64,000 bases of DNA, taken from Diplodia intermedia (lineage: Eukaryota > Ascomycota > Dothideomycetes > Botryosphaeriales > Botryosphaeriaceae). The first letter of the stretch is position 1, and every line of letters begins with the position of its first letter. A program made the position numbers and the translations under genes. Positions 1 through 10,996 of this stretch are shown here, piece after piece. Where the stretch lies: the NCBI GenBank assembly GCA_021495925.1, contig JAKEKT010000033.1:295787-359786 (forward strand), read 5' to 3'. The notes under the pieces are model-generated. The model had not been told where the DNA came from, ran no database searches, and saw only the letters and a list, made by a program, of their open reading frames with translations.

Positions 1-98
1 CCTTTACACTTACACATCTGTTCCCATCTCAGCAACCAGCCGCCCCCATCGCCGATTCCAGTCCGCGTACCCCAGAACAAAAAAAAACATACGCAGCC

Positions 99-832
99 AT
101 GTCCGCCCTCAGGAGTTTCGCCCGCGTCCCGCGCACTCCCATCTTCGCCGCCCAGCGCATGGGCTTCCAAACAACGGCGTTGAGGTTCGCCGGCAAGGAA
201 TCGAAGCTGCGTAAGGCAATCCCGCTGGAGACATTGAGGCCCCGTTCTCATGTGAAGGGCTGGCTCGGCAAACCGTAGCGGCATTGCTCCCCCAACAGCT
301 CCATCAGTCCACGTAGAAACTTCATCTGCGAAGACATCCATATTGGGTCCTGATCCAATTATGCCCCGGTCTTTCGGACTTTTCCCCAGGGAGAGCTTTT
401 TGGTCGAGAGTGTTTGTCGCTGCTGCCGATGCCAAGGACCCGTATTTCACTGAGCAAATGGTCGAGCTTCGACGATGATGGCGGCTTAGCAAAAGGAGTT
501 TTTCGCTGACTTGTAACGTGCCCCGATTGCAGACGAAGAGGGCCGTCACCAGGAGGTCGAGGAGCACAAGCGGGACTCGTTGAAGAAGTCCAAGGAGGGC
601 AAGGGTCACTGGAAGGACGAGCTCGCCTCCGACAGCGAATCGATCGTACGGCCCCCCACCCCCACCACAATCTTTCTGCTGCTCGTTTCTGTCTCTCCCG
701 TATTTCCCCCCAATTGCTAACCTCTGCGCTCTCTTACAGGTCAAGGCGGACCGCGGCGAGGTCGAGGCTTCGGAAGATACCATCAGCAAGTTGCAGAAGG
801 AGACCGAGAAGTTGGCCAAGCAGAAGAAATAA
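99..832 (+). CDS. Small conserved fungal mitochondrial protein (105 aa, 3 exons)
   Basis: Exons 99–210, 533–645 and 740–832 join in phase (112+113+93 nt) to give 105 residues; both introns are GT–AG. The N-terminus (MSALRSFARVPRTP) is rich in Arg, Ser and hydrophobic residues and has no acid for about 30 residues, which suggests a mitochondrial presequence. The rest is highly charged and helical, with a KGHWKDELASDSE stretch followed by KADRGEV and a Lys/Glu-rich tail ending KQKK. I recognise this as a widespread uncharacterised ascomycete family, loosely like ATPase-inhibitor-type helical proteins; that resemblance is only compositional. The first intron is long for this genome (322 bp). The start has A at −3 and is the first ATG. 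The exon model is firm; the function is unknown. Confidence 0.8.
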
Positions 833-1395
833 GTTCTTGACGAATCCAAATGGGGCTGGTCTTCCGATATGGCACAGATGGGGCCCGTGCCATGGCTCTT
901 GGAAAAGATGCGAAAGGGCTCACAGCTAGTATATTAATGCCTGCTATGCATTGAGGAGTAGAACAACATGATTTTCACACAGACGCAAGGCTGTTTCGGC
1001 CGATTGTCTTATGTCACTCTAAGCCATCGTTACATTTTCGGTCCGTGAGGTCATGCTACGACTCGAGATCTTCCATGTGAAAGCGATATTTTAATACCTG
1101 AAATGTATCGTTTCACATGCAACACTCACAAATGGGTAAAGCATTGTAACTTCACAGAAGGCGTAAATCATATCTAGTGCGTGCATAATCGTAGAAAGCA
1201 GCCACAGCCAATCCAACCGCAAAACCGTCCAACCTCAATCGCCAAACCCTTACTTGCAACCCAACCTATTGCCGATGTTGCCTTACTGGGTATCTACCGA
1301 TCCTTCCGACCATTTTTTCCTCCAAAGCTCACTTAACCAAACCAGTGAAAAATGCACCGTTCACTCACCTTCCGCAATTGCAGACTGGAGGCGAT
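833..1395. other. Intergenic, no gene seen
   Basis: This gap separates the 3' ends of two convergent genes. I see no coding frame with plausible composition and no tRNA-like structure. Confidence 0.6.
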
Positions 1396-3907
1396 CTAGT
1401 ACTGGCCGCCCCAGTAGCCCCCGGATGGGGGAGGTGGTGGCTGTTGGCCCCAATGTCCTTGCTGGCCGTACGGACCTGGAGGTGGGCCACCATAACCACC
1501 ATGAGGTGGGGGAGGTTGCTGACCGTAGGGTGCGCTCTGTGGACCACCATCTTGCCAGCCCTGCTGGTACTGGCTCGGGAAGGCATACGGATCTGCCGGA
1601 TTGGTCTGTGGAGGACCTGGCGGCAATGGCGCTTCCTGCTGATACTGGTAGCCATGCGGGCCCGGAGACTGAGAGTAATGCTCTCCATATGGGTGGAAGT
1701 TCGCTTGGGTATGCGAAGGGCCAGGGCTGTATGTCTGCGGCGGCGAGTCGACCTCGCGCTTACCACCGCTACCACCCAGGAAGCTGCTAAGCGGGTTGTT
1801 CCCGCCAGTCAACTTCCCAATGTTGCCGAGCAGACCTCCAACGCCGCCGCTGGAACTCCCTCCTCCAGAACCTCCAAGATTCGCGAGGCCGCCAAAGTTG
1901 CCTAAGCTTGGCCCACCACCGCCACTACTAGAGCTAGTGTGAGCAGCGGGGCCCCCATGACCGCCATTTCCATGGCCTCCGTGCCCGTGACCTCCTTGTT
2001 CACCAGTGTGGTTCTTGCCGGCGCGGACAGACTCGGAGCCAAGGATGTTGTTGAGGCCATGTCCTTTGTCGGAACGAGAGTGAACCCACTTCTCGACAAC
2101 GGAGAACATGCTGCGGTGCAGCTCGCAATGCCTGTCGCGTGCTGCAGGATGGTGGAATACACGCACGACGTCATTGAGGACCTCGTCCACAGGCACATTT
2201 GGATGGTCCATGGCATAAATGACACGGGGCGCAATGTACTGCAGGATGGTAGAAGCGATCTGGCCGGCAGGCTCATTAAGGACGTTTGAAAAGTGGTCCT
2301 TGGACAAGAGGGAGTGCGTCGGATCGGTGCAGTAGGGATCCGTCCAAGGTTCGTACTGATGCTTGCCGCTGGCGTCAATGACTGCAGACGAACCGGTCTT
2401 AAGCTGCTTCGAAGCAGCAGTAATAAGAGGCTGTACGAATGGAGCCAGTAGAGCGAAGACAAACATAGTCACACGCTCTGAAATCTTCTCGACAACAGCC
2501 TCAAGGCCCGGGATCTTGGAAATGACGCTGCTGATAGCACGCACCACCTTGTCGCGAAATTCCAGGATAGGATATATCTTGGGGACCACGGACTGAGGGT
2601 CAAAGTTGGGGCTCATGCCGGGGATGCCGGGGCCCGGGGGGCCTCCAACAGAGCCAGGAGGGGCAGAGAATGCGGGGTCGGCGCGAGAGCTGCTGTAACC
2701 AGCACCGCCCATCCGAGCATTTTCAGCAGCCTGGGCGTCTGATGAGGCCTTCAGCTGGGCAGCCTCTTTGCAGAGAGAGCCAGTACCGGGGATCTTGCTC
2801 AGGAGGCTGGTCAAAGCTTCGACATCACCACCAGAAGAACCCCCACTGCTAGAGCGCTTCCCCGAGCTTCCAGAGGCATTACCGAGCTGGACATTCAGCT
2901 CATCGATCTCCGAGGTATCGACGTTGGACTGGGTGAAGTGATCGTTGGCCTCGCCCAGGACGGAGTGCAGAAAGTCGACGCCGCCGAAAGTACCAGTGAC
3001 AAGAGGGAAGACTTGCTTTCCATGGAGGTTGAGTTGAGTGGCGGTGCCAGTGTGGGGGAAGACGTTGTGGAAGCCCAACTCACGGAGAGCGAGCTCGGTG
3101 TAGTTAGTGTGGGCGCCAAAATCCTCGACGCAGTGGAGGCCTTGGCCCAGGCAGCGGAGGGCTTCGCAGAGATCCTCCTCGCGGCCCTTGGTTCCGCCAG
3201 TGCCGTGAGTATACATGCGGCCATAGTGGATGGCACGGGTGAAGCTATGCCTGATGTAGCCGGCACTCGTTGCCCATGGACCGCGCTCATTGGCGATATA
3301 GTTTTTCATGCCTACGATGATCAGAAACGAGAAGGGGAATTGCAGGGACAGGCCTACCGGTCTGGGGATCAATAGCTAGCTCGTCCTGGGACACAGGTCC
3401 ACGCAGGCGCGAATCGTATTGTCTGGCGTCTTGGTTGTCTGCATAGTCCTTGGGATTATCGATGTGTTCCTCGGGGCGGTAGACTGCAAACAGCCCAGGT
3501 CAGCGTGAGGATGCAGAGAAAGCAGAAACAGACGGCCCACCTCCGAGGCGCTCGTGAGTGACCTCAAATTCCTTGGTGGCGTAGCCGAAGGACATGAAGG
3601 CGAGAACCCACACGAGGATGCGGATGGTGTCGGCCTGGACGCCCTTGAGGGTGCCGACGTCGACGGCCTGGGAATAGTCGCGCAGCCAGTTGCCAAAGTA
3701 GACGCGCTTGACCATCATGGAAGACCATTTGTGGCCCTTGAGACAGGCGACGGTCTTGAGCATGTCCTCGATGTCGCCATGGCGCCAGTTCTTGCCCTCA
3801 ATGGTGGAGATGCTCGCAATGTTGCCGGCGCCAAAGGCAGCGGCGGGGGCGGGGCAGAGCAGCAGCAGGGCGACGGCGATCAGCACGAAGAGCTTGAGGG
3901 ACGGCAT
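1396..3907 (-). CDS. het-c: HET-C heterokaryon-incompatibility protein homologue (802 aa, 3 exons)
   Basis: Minus-strand exons 3907–3541, 3483–3358 and 3311–1396 join in phase (367+126+1916 nt). The protein starts with a clear signal peptide (MPSLKLFVLIAVALLLLCPA) and continues with the Het-C family core, including motifs such as FGNWLRDYSQAVDVGTLKG, VYRPEEHIDNPKDYAD and TGMKNYIANE. The C-terminal third is low complexity: Gly/His/Ser-rich, then Pro/Tyr/Gln-rich, as in Neurospora HET-C. In Neurospora this protein is secreted or membrane-associated and decides heterokaryon viability together with the linked NLR-like gene pin-c. No HET-domain or NLR gene is visible next to this copy, so an incompatibility role here is inference. 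The next gene in the same direction ends 337 bp upstream of the start, so the promoter is short. Confidence 0.93.
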
Positions 3908-4244
3908 GGTGGCGGTGGTGGGCTCGCCCAGCAGGAGCGAGCAGGAAGGGGGATATATGCTGACGGGAGCTGAGGGTTGGGAGTGAGAAGCCTTCGGTCA
4001 GCAGATGGAGGTAGGGTCGCGTTGGGGGTGCGCGAGTCAAGCGAAGTTCAGGTGCCGAATCCCGACCGCAGATGATGTCAGGAACCTGGGCTGCGCCTGC
4101 CGCCTGAATCCTGCGCCCCGCCACCCGACCGCCACAATCATACCAGCCACAGATACGTACGCGTCCACTCTCACTCTGCCGGCTTATTACACTTTCCTCG
4201 ACTCCCTGCACTCGAAACGATGCAACATTACTACTGGCCGGCCC

Positions 4245-6401
4245 TCAGTATATGTCCTCTGCAAAGGACCCTGCGTCCTCGTACCAACGCCTCGTCATTT
4301 CCGTGTCATGCATCGTCCACTCATCCCTCAGCTCGCCCCCACCCTCGATTCCTACGATGTGAGACAGCTGTTCCCACACCTCTCCTCTGATCCTGTCCCT
4401 TTCGCCGAGCTCTGCGGACCGTGTGAAAGACCCGTGCAGGATCGATGTGCTGATGTTCGACAGAGATACCGTCACTTCGTCTCCTTTGATTCCAAGCGCT
4501 CCGTCTACTGAAAGAAGCCGAATCCGCCGTGCGAGAAGCTCCATTTGCAGTTGTTCAATCTTGCCAGCCGCATCTCCGATGAGCCGCTCCCATTTCTTGC
4601 TACTCGGCTGGCTTCGCATGTGTTTCCTGAACTGCTCCATCTGCTCTTGCTGCTCAAGTCTCCACTTCAGCCTTTGATTCTCGCTCTTTAAATCCTCAAC
4701 CTCCTCTAGATCTGCTGCCCTCACTTTGCAGGTGCGACGGCCATCTTCGGCTCCACAGAAGTGACATGGCTGTCTGGGATTCAAAGCTGTCGCGGCCTCA
4801 GAAGGGCTCGTGCTATCGTCGAGCGTGGAGCCCTCTGGTGAAGGCCTCGCCTTTGGAGATGACTCCTCCTTTGGCATCTGCTCAGTAACATCAAGAGCAA
4901 CCCTTTCAGGCTCTTCTTCCCACGTTGCAGTTCCCGGCAAGGATGGGCAAGTGGGGGAAATGCCGATGGGTTCCCCGAAGGTGAAACGCAGATCGGTGTC
5001 CTTGGCCGCAAGTAACTTGATATCGTCTTTGAGTCTTTTTCTCTCGTCGACCCATCTTTTCATTGTTTCGCGCCATGATTCCTTTTCCCGGAACCAAGTC
5101 CTGAACATTTCTCCTTGATAGGATACCCATGCTTTTATGGTGTCAAGCAAGTCATCCACCCGTGCTGCGTAAATGTGCTGCTCCGCGACTTCTTCGAAGT
5201 ATTCCATTCTTTCCTTGCACTTTTGGAAGGAGTTCCAGGAGTTGTGGTCGAATTCATGTTCACAATTATATGTCTTCAAGTTATGGAGGTGGGCGCGTTT
5301 TTCGTGCAGATGGAATTCGGTTTCCTTGAGACTTTTGTTGTATTGGGTTCTTTTGTGTTCGAGTCTCAGAGAGCCGGTCTCGGCTTTTCCTCTATCGCTT
5401 CCAGCTTGTAATTCGGTTCTTTCGCCAATGTCCGCACCACTTTGTCGTTCGCCCTCAGGCTGATCCTCCTCTTCTTCTGACAGATACTCCTCTTCTTCTG
5501 AAAGATCCTCCTCCTCTTCTGGCAGATCCTCCTTCTCCTGTTCGGACGGATCCTCCTCTTCTTCGGACGGATCCTCCACTTCTTCGGGCTGATCCTCCGC
5601 TTCTTCGAACTGGTTATCCTCGTCTTCGGACTGACCCGGGTCGTCACTCCAATCGAATGCACTTTCAGGGTGATTGAGGGGTGGCGGTGAATCAACATAT
5701 CCCCCGCACTTTGAACACTGATTGCCGGATTCTTCTTTGTCTTCCTGTGAAGTATCCCCAAGTTCGTCGGTACTGATGCTCTTCTTCAATCCAGATGAAA
5801 CAACAGGTTTACGAGCCAGCGTTTCTTCCCCACGCTCCTCTGATCTACGTTGAAGTCCTCCCGATCTTCTCTCCTTGTTCCTCTTTGCTTTCTGTTCAAG
5901 AAATTCGCGTCTTTTATCGATTCTTTCGTGTATCCATCTTCCATTCGTAAACGGACGATCGGCGTATCGGTTTTGCATGCTTTGATAAATGTGGCCACCA
6001 GGGTCTTCGTTTGCTCTTCCTTCTGCGGAGGAGGATCCCGCATCCACTTCCTCGCCGTCTGTTTCGCGGGCGTTGTGTTGATTGCTTGAGCTTTCGGGGG
6101 CTGTCGTGGTTTCTGTAGCGTAAAACTCATCAAGTCCACCGTCCGGTCCTCCACGGATGCTATGAATCTCCGCTTCTTGCACATTGCAGCGACACTTTCC
6201 TCTAGTAGCTGGTCTGGCTTCAGACAGCGGCATCGTGCCTGTTGCACTTGACTGCCTATGCATGGCGAGCCTCACGGTCCGGCTGGTCCCTTTCGGCCTC
6301 GCTGGTGGGATATCGTTTGAACTCCCACGGTATTCAAAGCCGGTTTTGCTTGTCGCTCGTCCAGCTGCCGAAGTGCGTTGACTCTGGAGAGAAGATTCCA
6401 A
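4245..6401 (-). CDS. Orphan acidic coiled-coil protein (718 aa, intronless)
   Basis: A single 2,157-nt open frame encodes 718 residues. I do not recognise the family. The N-terminal 130 residues are basic and low complexity. A Lys/Arg-rich helix follows, then a CSKCGG pair, then a strongly acidic repeat of Ser/Pro-Glu-Glu-Glu-Asp units (about residues 255–315). Next comes a long predicted coiled coil with many Trp and Lys/Glu heptads, and a second Cys cluster (CHFCGAEDGRRTC). The C-terminus (about 110 residues) looks globular. The Cys pairs could bind metal, but no standard finger fits. The start codon lies 111 bp from a retrotransposon insertion, so its promoter was probably displaced or replaced. 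Codon use is ordinary and the frame is intact, which argues for selection or recent origin. It could be a lineage-specific gene. Confidence 0.65.
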   Translation of the reverse strand: MESSLQSQRTSAAGRATSKTGFEYRGSSNDIPPARPKGTSRTVRLAMHRQSSATGTMPLSEARPATRGKCRCNVQEAEIHSIRGGPDGGLDEFYATETTTAPESSSNQHNARETDGEEVDAGSSSAEGRANEDPGGHIYQSMQNRYADRPFTNGRWIHERIDKRREFLEQKAKRNKERRSGGLQRRSEERGEETLARKPVVSSGLKKSISTDELGDTSQEDKEESGNQCSKCGGYVDSPPPLNHPESAFDWSDDPGQSEDEDNQFEEAEDQPEEVEDPSEEEEDPSEQEKEDLPEEEEDLSEEEEYLSEEEEDQPEGERQSGADIGERTELQAGSDRGKAETGSLRLEHKRTQYNKSLKETEFHLHEKRAHLHNLKTYNCEHEFDHNSWNSFQKCKERMEYFEEVAEQHIYAARVDDLLDTIKAWVSYQGEMFRTWFREKESWRETMKRWVDERKRLKDDIKLLAAKDTDLRFTFGEPIGISPTCPSLPGTATWEEEPERVALDVTEQMPKEESSPKARPSPEGSTLDDSTSPSEAATALNPRQPCHFCGAEDGRRTCKVRAADLEEVEDLKSENQRLKWRLEQQEQMEQFRKHMRSQPSSKKWERLIGDAAGKIEQLQMELLARRIRLLSVDGALGIKGDEVTVSLSNISTSILHGSFTRSAELGERDRIRGEVWEQLSHIVGIEGGGELRDEWTMHDTEMTRRWYEDAGSFAEDIY
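5461..5625 (-). repeat. Degenerate coding minisatellite (acidic repeat)
   Basis: Imperfect units of about 21–30 bp, each containing a version of gatcctcctcttcttc on the plus strand, run in tandem inside the orphan gene at 4245–6401. They encode the Asp-Leu/Pro-Ser-Glu-Glu-Glu-Glu tract. Unit length varies only in multiples of three, so the frame is kept. Confidence 0.75.
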
Positions 6402-6511
6402 GCTTTAAGCAGTTGCGTAGTTGACAGTTCGATCGAATGACTGGAAAATACAACACGGAAAGATGATATTGGCTATCAAGGTCATAAGTTGAGGAAGGAC
6501 GCCTTGTCAGT
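6402..6511. other. Truncated 5' flank of the orphan gene
   Basis: Only 110 bp separate the start codon at 6401 from the retrotransposon. The original upstream sequence continues on the other side of the element, from 12654. No TATA-like motif stands out. Confidence 0.5.
6507..6511. repeat. Target-site duplication TCAGT (left copy)
   Basis: The five bases directly before the left LTR are TCAGT, and the same five bases follow the right LTR at 12649–12653. A perfect 5-bp duplication is the length expected for copia integrases and shows that the element ends are original. Confidence 0.92.
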
Positions 6512-6659
6512 TGTTGGAATTTGAATGAATGAGAATGTATTCATACACCTGTTGGAGGTGAGGCATGAGGAGCGATAGGGGGCTACCCCGGGGGTCGCTT
6601 ATATACCCTGCTCCTCGCTGACTAAGCTATCTACTACTGTAAACGCTCATATTCCAACA
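6512..6659 (-). repeat. 3' LTR of the copia element (148 bp)
   Basis: It begins TGTTGG and ends CCAACA. It differs from the partner LTR at nine positions, all of RIP type; only two of the changes are in this copy (near 6635–6641, TG to TA and CA to TA). It is therefore nearly the ancestral sequence. Confidence 0.93.
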
Positions 6660-6670
6660 CACCCCCTTCG
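6660..6670 (-). other. Polypurine tract of the copia element
   Basis: On the minus strand the bases just before the 3' LTR read CGAAGGGGGTG. A G-rich purine run directly against the LTR is the expected primer for plus-strand DNA synthesis. It supports the minus-strand orientation of the element. Confidence 0.7.
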
Positions 6671-8009
6671 CGCCTTGCCTAATAGGGAAGTGCGCGACAC
6701 CAGCTATGGTATTTAAGTAGCAAAACAGAAGATATATAAAATAACCGAGAGTTAAACTCGTAAACAGTAAAAAGAAAGAGAAGACAGTATTAAAGTCTTC
6801 TATAAGAACTAACGATAGTGTTAAAGACTTTTACGAGAGTAGAAATCGAACCCACTCTCTAATTACTAGATATAGTAGTAGGGCGCCTTACTATCTAGCG
6901 ATAGTAGTATGTGCGTAGTTAGTATAAGGTGAATACTACTATATTAGTAATCCTCGCAATTAGATAAAAGAGAAGTTGCGAAGTTAACTAATAAAGTACT
7001 AGTAAGCGGGCCTATATAGCTAGTTACCCGATTAAGAAGCTAGTGTTAAGAAAGAAATAAGTAAATAAATACGTACGTAATCGTTACGTAATCGTAATCC
7101 GCGATAATAGAAATAAAAGCATAAAACTAAATACGAAAGATAATATAATCTAGATATTAATACGCTCGTTATTTCTTAAGAGAAACGAGCTCTAAGTAAC
7201 GAACGAACGTCTAATACTTCTACGTAGATAATGCCTTCGTTAATCCGTCCGCTACTATATCTATAGTAGGCGTCCACCTAAAGTGAACGTTGCCGGCCTG
7301 TGCTTTCTAGCGAAGCTAGTAGTAGTGGATATCGATATAGCGAAGCTTAGTATTAAGTTTTATAGCGTTCTATTTTATTAGAAGAAGTGTCTACTTATTA
7401 TCGTATTAAACGTTAACACGGTGTCTAGGGTTAAAGAAGATATTCTTAAAGAATCGTTTCTACTAGTAGCATTACTTCGTCGTTTTAGAGAGAGCTAGTA
7501 GCTCTACTTTCGTAGAAGAGGTGATAACGATAGGTTATTTAGACGCTTTCTAATTTATAGAAGCATCGAATAGAATTATTATTAAGCCCTAATAGCTGCG
7601 TCTAGTGGTGACGTCGCTAGCGTATAAGGCGTTACTACTAATTGTAAATACTTTATAATCGTCGTCTTAGTACTCTCTATAGCATAACGAGAGCTTACTA
7701 GTCTTACTAAGATAGATAAGAAGGCGATCTACTAGCTATAGATGTCGCATAGAGGGGTTAGTAAGGTAGGTAAATAGCATCGAATAGACATAAGCGACGT
7801 TAGCGCGCGTGCTAATAGCTATAAATTAGGCTAAACCTATTCGACTCTAGTATATATATATCTACTTAGAAGTCGCGTGTTTATCTAGATTAGGCTCTAG
7901 CTACTTCTGCTTTACTAGTAGGGTAGTAGTACGCCCTATAAGAGTAAGATTATACCGCGTAACGAGGTTATTAATATATGACTTCTAAGAGAGCTATAGC
8001 AGTTTAAAC

Positions 8010-8170
8010 TATCTATTACGAATAACGCGTAGAGCGAGAAACTATTAGACCTTATTTATTACTCGTATCTCGTAGCGCTTAAATAGATCTTCTTAGAATG
8101 CGTTTACGAAGGCCTTATCGCGTGCGTAAAACGCGAGGATAACGTTATTTACGAAGAAGAATATAAATAG
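8010..8170 (-). pseudogene. Reverse-transcriptase palm remnant (RIP-mutated)
   Basis: Read on the minus strand from 8170, the frame gives IFFFVNNVILAFYARDK, then a stop, EDLFKRYEIRVINKV, two stops and FLALRVIR. This matches the copia RT region around the YVDD catalytic box and the following WFLGIRVIRD-like motif. The two catalytic Asp codons now read Asn (G to A), and Trp/Gln codons have become stops. The changes are those expected from RIP on both strands. The enzyme is certainly inactive. Confidence 0.8.
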
Positions 8171-10359
8171 GTAACTATTCGCATAAAGATATAGAATATC
8201 TAGTACTATCTTTAGCCTAAGATTCTCTAGAGTCTAGTAGAAGTACTTTTACTATAAGGCGGGTAACTTCTTTAGGCCGTATAGTACTCGATTAAGCTTA
8301 AGAATAAGGTCTAAAGATAACCTTATTTCTTTAGAGGGTTTAACGAAGATGGTGTTAGATAGCGGTATATAAGAGAAGGTATTAACGACGTCGTATTATC
8401 TTATTTTAAGATCGAACGCATAGATTATCGTAATAAGTGTTCTAAAGATTCTAAAGGCTAGCGTCGCCGCGAAGGTATCGTAATGCGAGGATTAAAGGTT
8501 ACCTCGCACGTAGATACGCGCCTTTATCTTTACTAAATATCTATGCTCGTTAAACTTATATTTAAAGATCTACTATAGAGATATAACCTTCTTATTAAGT
8601 CTTCGTGTCTCGATCGTAGACACGGTATTTTACACTTTCTTATCTTCTAGCTCGTTTAATTCTTGCTTAATCGCCTGGTAAAGGAACGGGGCGAGAGGAT
8701 GCTTATAAACGTCGTTATACTAGCGAGGTTCTAGTGGAAGGTTATCGCGATAAATACGCGGTAACTACTACTTCGAATAGTACTTTAAATAGAGCTCTTC
8801 TATAAGACTTTCTAGCCGAAGATCTAGTATTATTATATGGTGGTTAGCGGTAAGGGCTACTAGTAAGTGCCTTATGCCGTCTATTAATAAGTTCTACTAG
8901 AGGCTACGGCTACTACGGCGGAGCTTCGCGGAGTCTTCTACTCGTATTAAGAGGGTTATCGTTTCTTTTAGATTCGGTTTAGTTTTAGTATAGGCCACGT
9001 CGGATTTAACGGAATTAGGCCTAGCGTTAATACTTAGCACTATATTCTTTCGTTTCTAGGCATTCTTATATCCCCTTAGTAGCTACGGCGTAGCTACGCG
9101 GAGCTACTATAGAATATGTCTAATTAGGTTGATAATCGCCGTGAACGAGAAGTAGTAGTTAACGTTATATTTAGCGCTATTATTTACTATTATAATATGC
9201 GCCTAGCGACGTCTTCTCGTTCTCTTATCTTTAATGACGTTCGCTTTATTAACGTTCGCGTTTATAATATTTACGCGCGGAGTTCTATTGCCGCGCGCGG
9301 CTTCTAGCATAGGTTTAGTATTATATTAGGCAGGTAGTAGGCGGCCCCGGCGATCTAGTAAGGCTGCGGGGTTCTACTACTACTACTAGTATTATTATTA
9401 GACGGGTGACTATAGTGCTAAAGCGAAGTCCTTCTAGTAGTCGGGTTTAGAAGTTCTTATCGAAGATATCGACGTAGGTAGATTCTACTCTACGTCTACT
9501 TTCTTATCGGGAGGCGTAGAGAGTCCTTCTTTAGATACTTAGTAAAGCGTGCGAGAAGTAGAGGCCTAGTTAGTATTAAGGTTCTTATTTATATAAGGCC
9601 GGCGAATAGACTTCTCGTTACTACTTATAAGGTTCTTAGAATCTAAACGAACACGCGGTATAATCTTATCTAGTTTCTCGTCGGTATCTATAAGATACTA
9701 GACGGTATTAGGGTTATTCTAGAAGTATCTAACGGATTCGTTAAAAGTAACGTCTCTTATGCGAATAACCTTCGAATCTAGTGGGTACTAGATACGATAG
9801 ATGTTAGTAAAATCGTAGCCTATAAGATAGCTAATAAGAGCACGCTCTTATAGCTTATTACTACGAGAAATAAGCTTATTAAGCGCGTAGGCCTTATAGT
9901 CGTAAATACGTAGATAAGCGACGTTAGACTTCTTCGCATAAACTAGTTTAAAAGGGATAATCTAATTATATCGCTTTATAGAGGTTCTATTTAAGATATA
10001 CGCCGCCGCTTTAAATGCTTTAGACTAGAGCGAATTAGGTAGATTCGCCGCAACGCGAAGCGCGCGCGCTTTTATAATAAGTAAATACTCTAATCGCTCT
10101 ATATGGCCGTTTTAGGCTAGCGTATACGATAAGATAACCTTCTAGATAATATCTCGTTATCGGAGGTCCTCTCTAAATAGATTATTAAATATTCTCTTAT
10201 CGTTAGATCGTAGAAAGACGATCCTCCGGTTTAAGCGGTTGCGAATAAGTAATAGTATATTTAGTATAATGCGATTATACTTATACTTATTTAGATAAGT
10301 CTCTATAAATACGTAGTTAGTAGCCACGCACTCTAGGTAGGTAATCTACTAGTACTAGT

Positions 10360-10423
10360 TATATGCCGGGTTTATCTAAATAAGGTTTATCGATATTCTA
10401 AAGAATGGTTCGATCGACTTCTT
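10360..10423 (-). pseudogene. Possible integrase fragment (RIP-mutated)
   Basis: The minus strand decodes as KKSIEPFFRISINLI followed by a stop. This resembles the start of a copia integrase catalytic core (P-x-x-R-x-x-x-D-L), with the first catalytic Asp changed to Asn. Its position between the protease and RT remnants is right for copia order. The match is short, so this is tentative. Confidence 0.45.
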
Positions 10424-10660
10424 CTCGTGCCTAGAGGATCGCGTAATTAGCTAGTAAGCCTTACTACGAGCGTAAACGTCGTAGTGCGCGGGTATTAGAT
10501 TCTTAGTAAGTACTACTTCTTTAACTATATTCGGTAAGGCCTAAATAACGTTATTATTTATATAGGCGAAGATATCGTGCCATTGCGAAGAAGGTAGATT
10601 GCGGATAGTAACACTAGCCGTAATTGCTATCGGTTATGCTTTTATATATTTAACGAAGAA

Positions 10661-10996
10661 TTAACCTTCTATATAGGTAAGATTATATATAGGGCTATTA
10701 TTCTTCTTATTATATAAGTAGCGTCTATTCGTGTCGATATAAACGTTCTTCTCTTCTATCTTAGTAATAGAGAGAAGGTTCGCCATAAATATTAGAATGT
10801 AGGCGGCGTTTCTAAGAGTAATGATCTTTAGCTTCTTACCTCTTTTTATATTAATAATAACGTTACTAAACGACTCGATTAGAAGTCTATTATTATCGTA
10901 GATTATAAAGTTATCTAGGCCGGCGTTTCTCTTCTTCGTATATCGCTTCTTTATAAAGCGATTGCACACGTGATGCGTAGATCTAGTATCGGTAAG
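10661..10996 (-). pseudogene. Copia aspartic-protease remnant (RIP-mutated)
   Basis: The minus-strand frame reads LTDTRSTHHVCNRFI and continues open for about 100 codons through a segment with a NLLSITKIEEKNVYI motif. Copia proteases carry D-[ST]-G-[AS]-[ST]-x-H followed by an N-L-L-S-V motif. Here the active-site Gly codon has become Arg (G to A), and a stop precedes the block at a probable Trp. This is the longest surviving frame in the element. It is a relic, not a gene. Confidence 0.8.

Noticed and set aside
10661..10969. 102-codon minus-strand frame as an independent gene
   Set aside because: It lies inside the RIPed copia element and matches the protease region, so it is a relic of that element.
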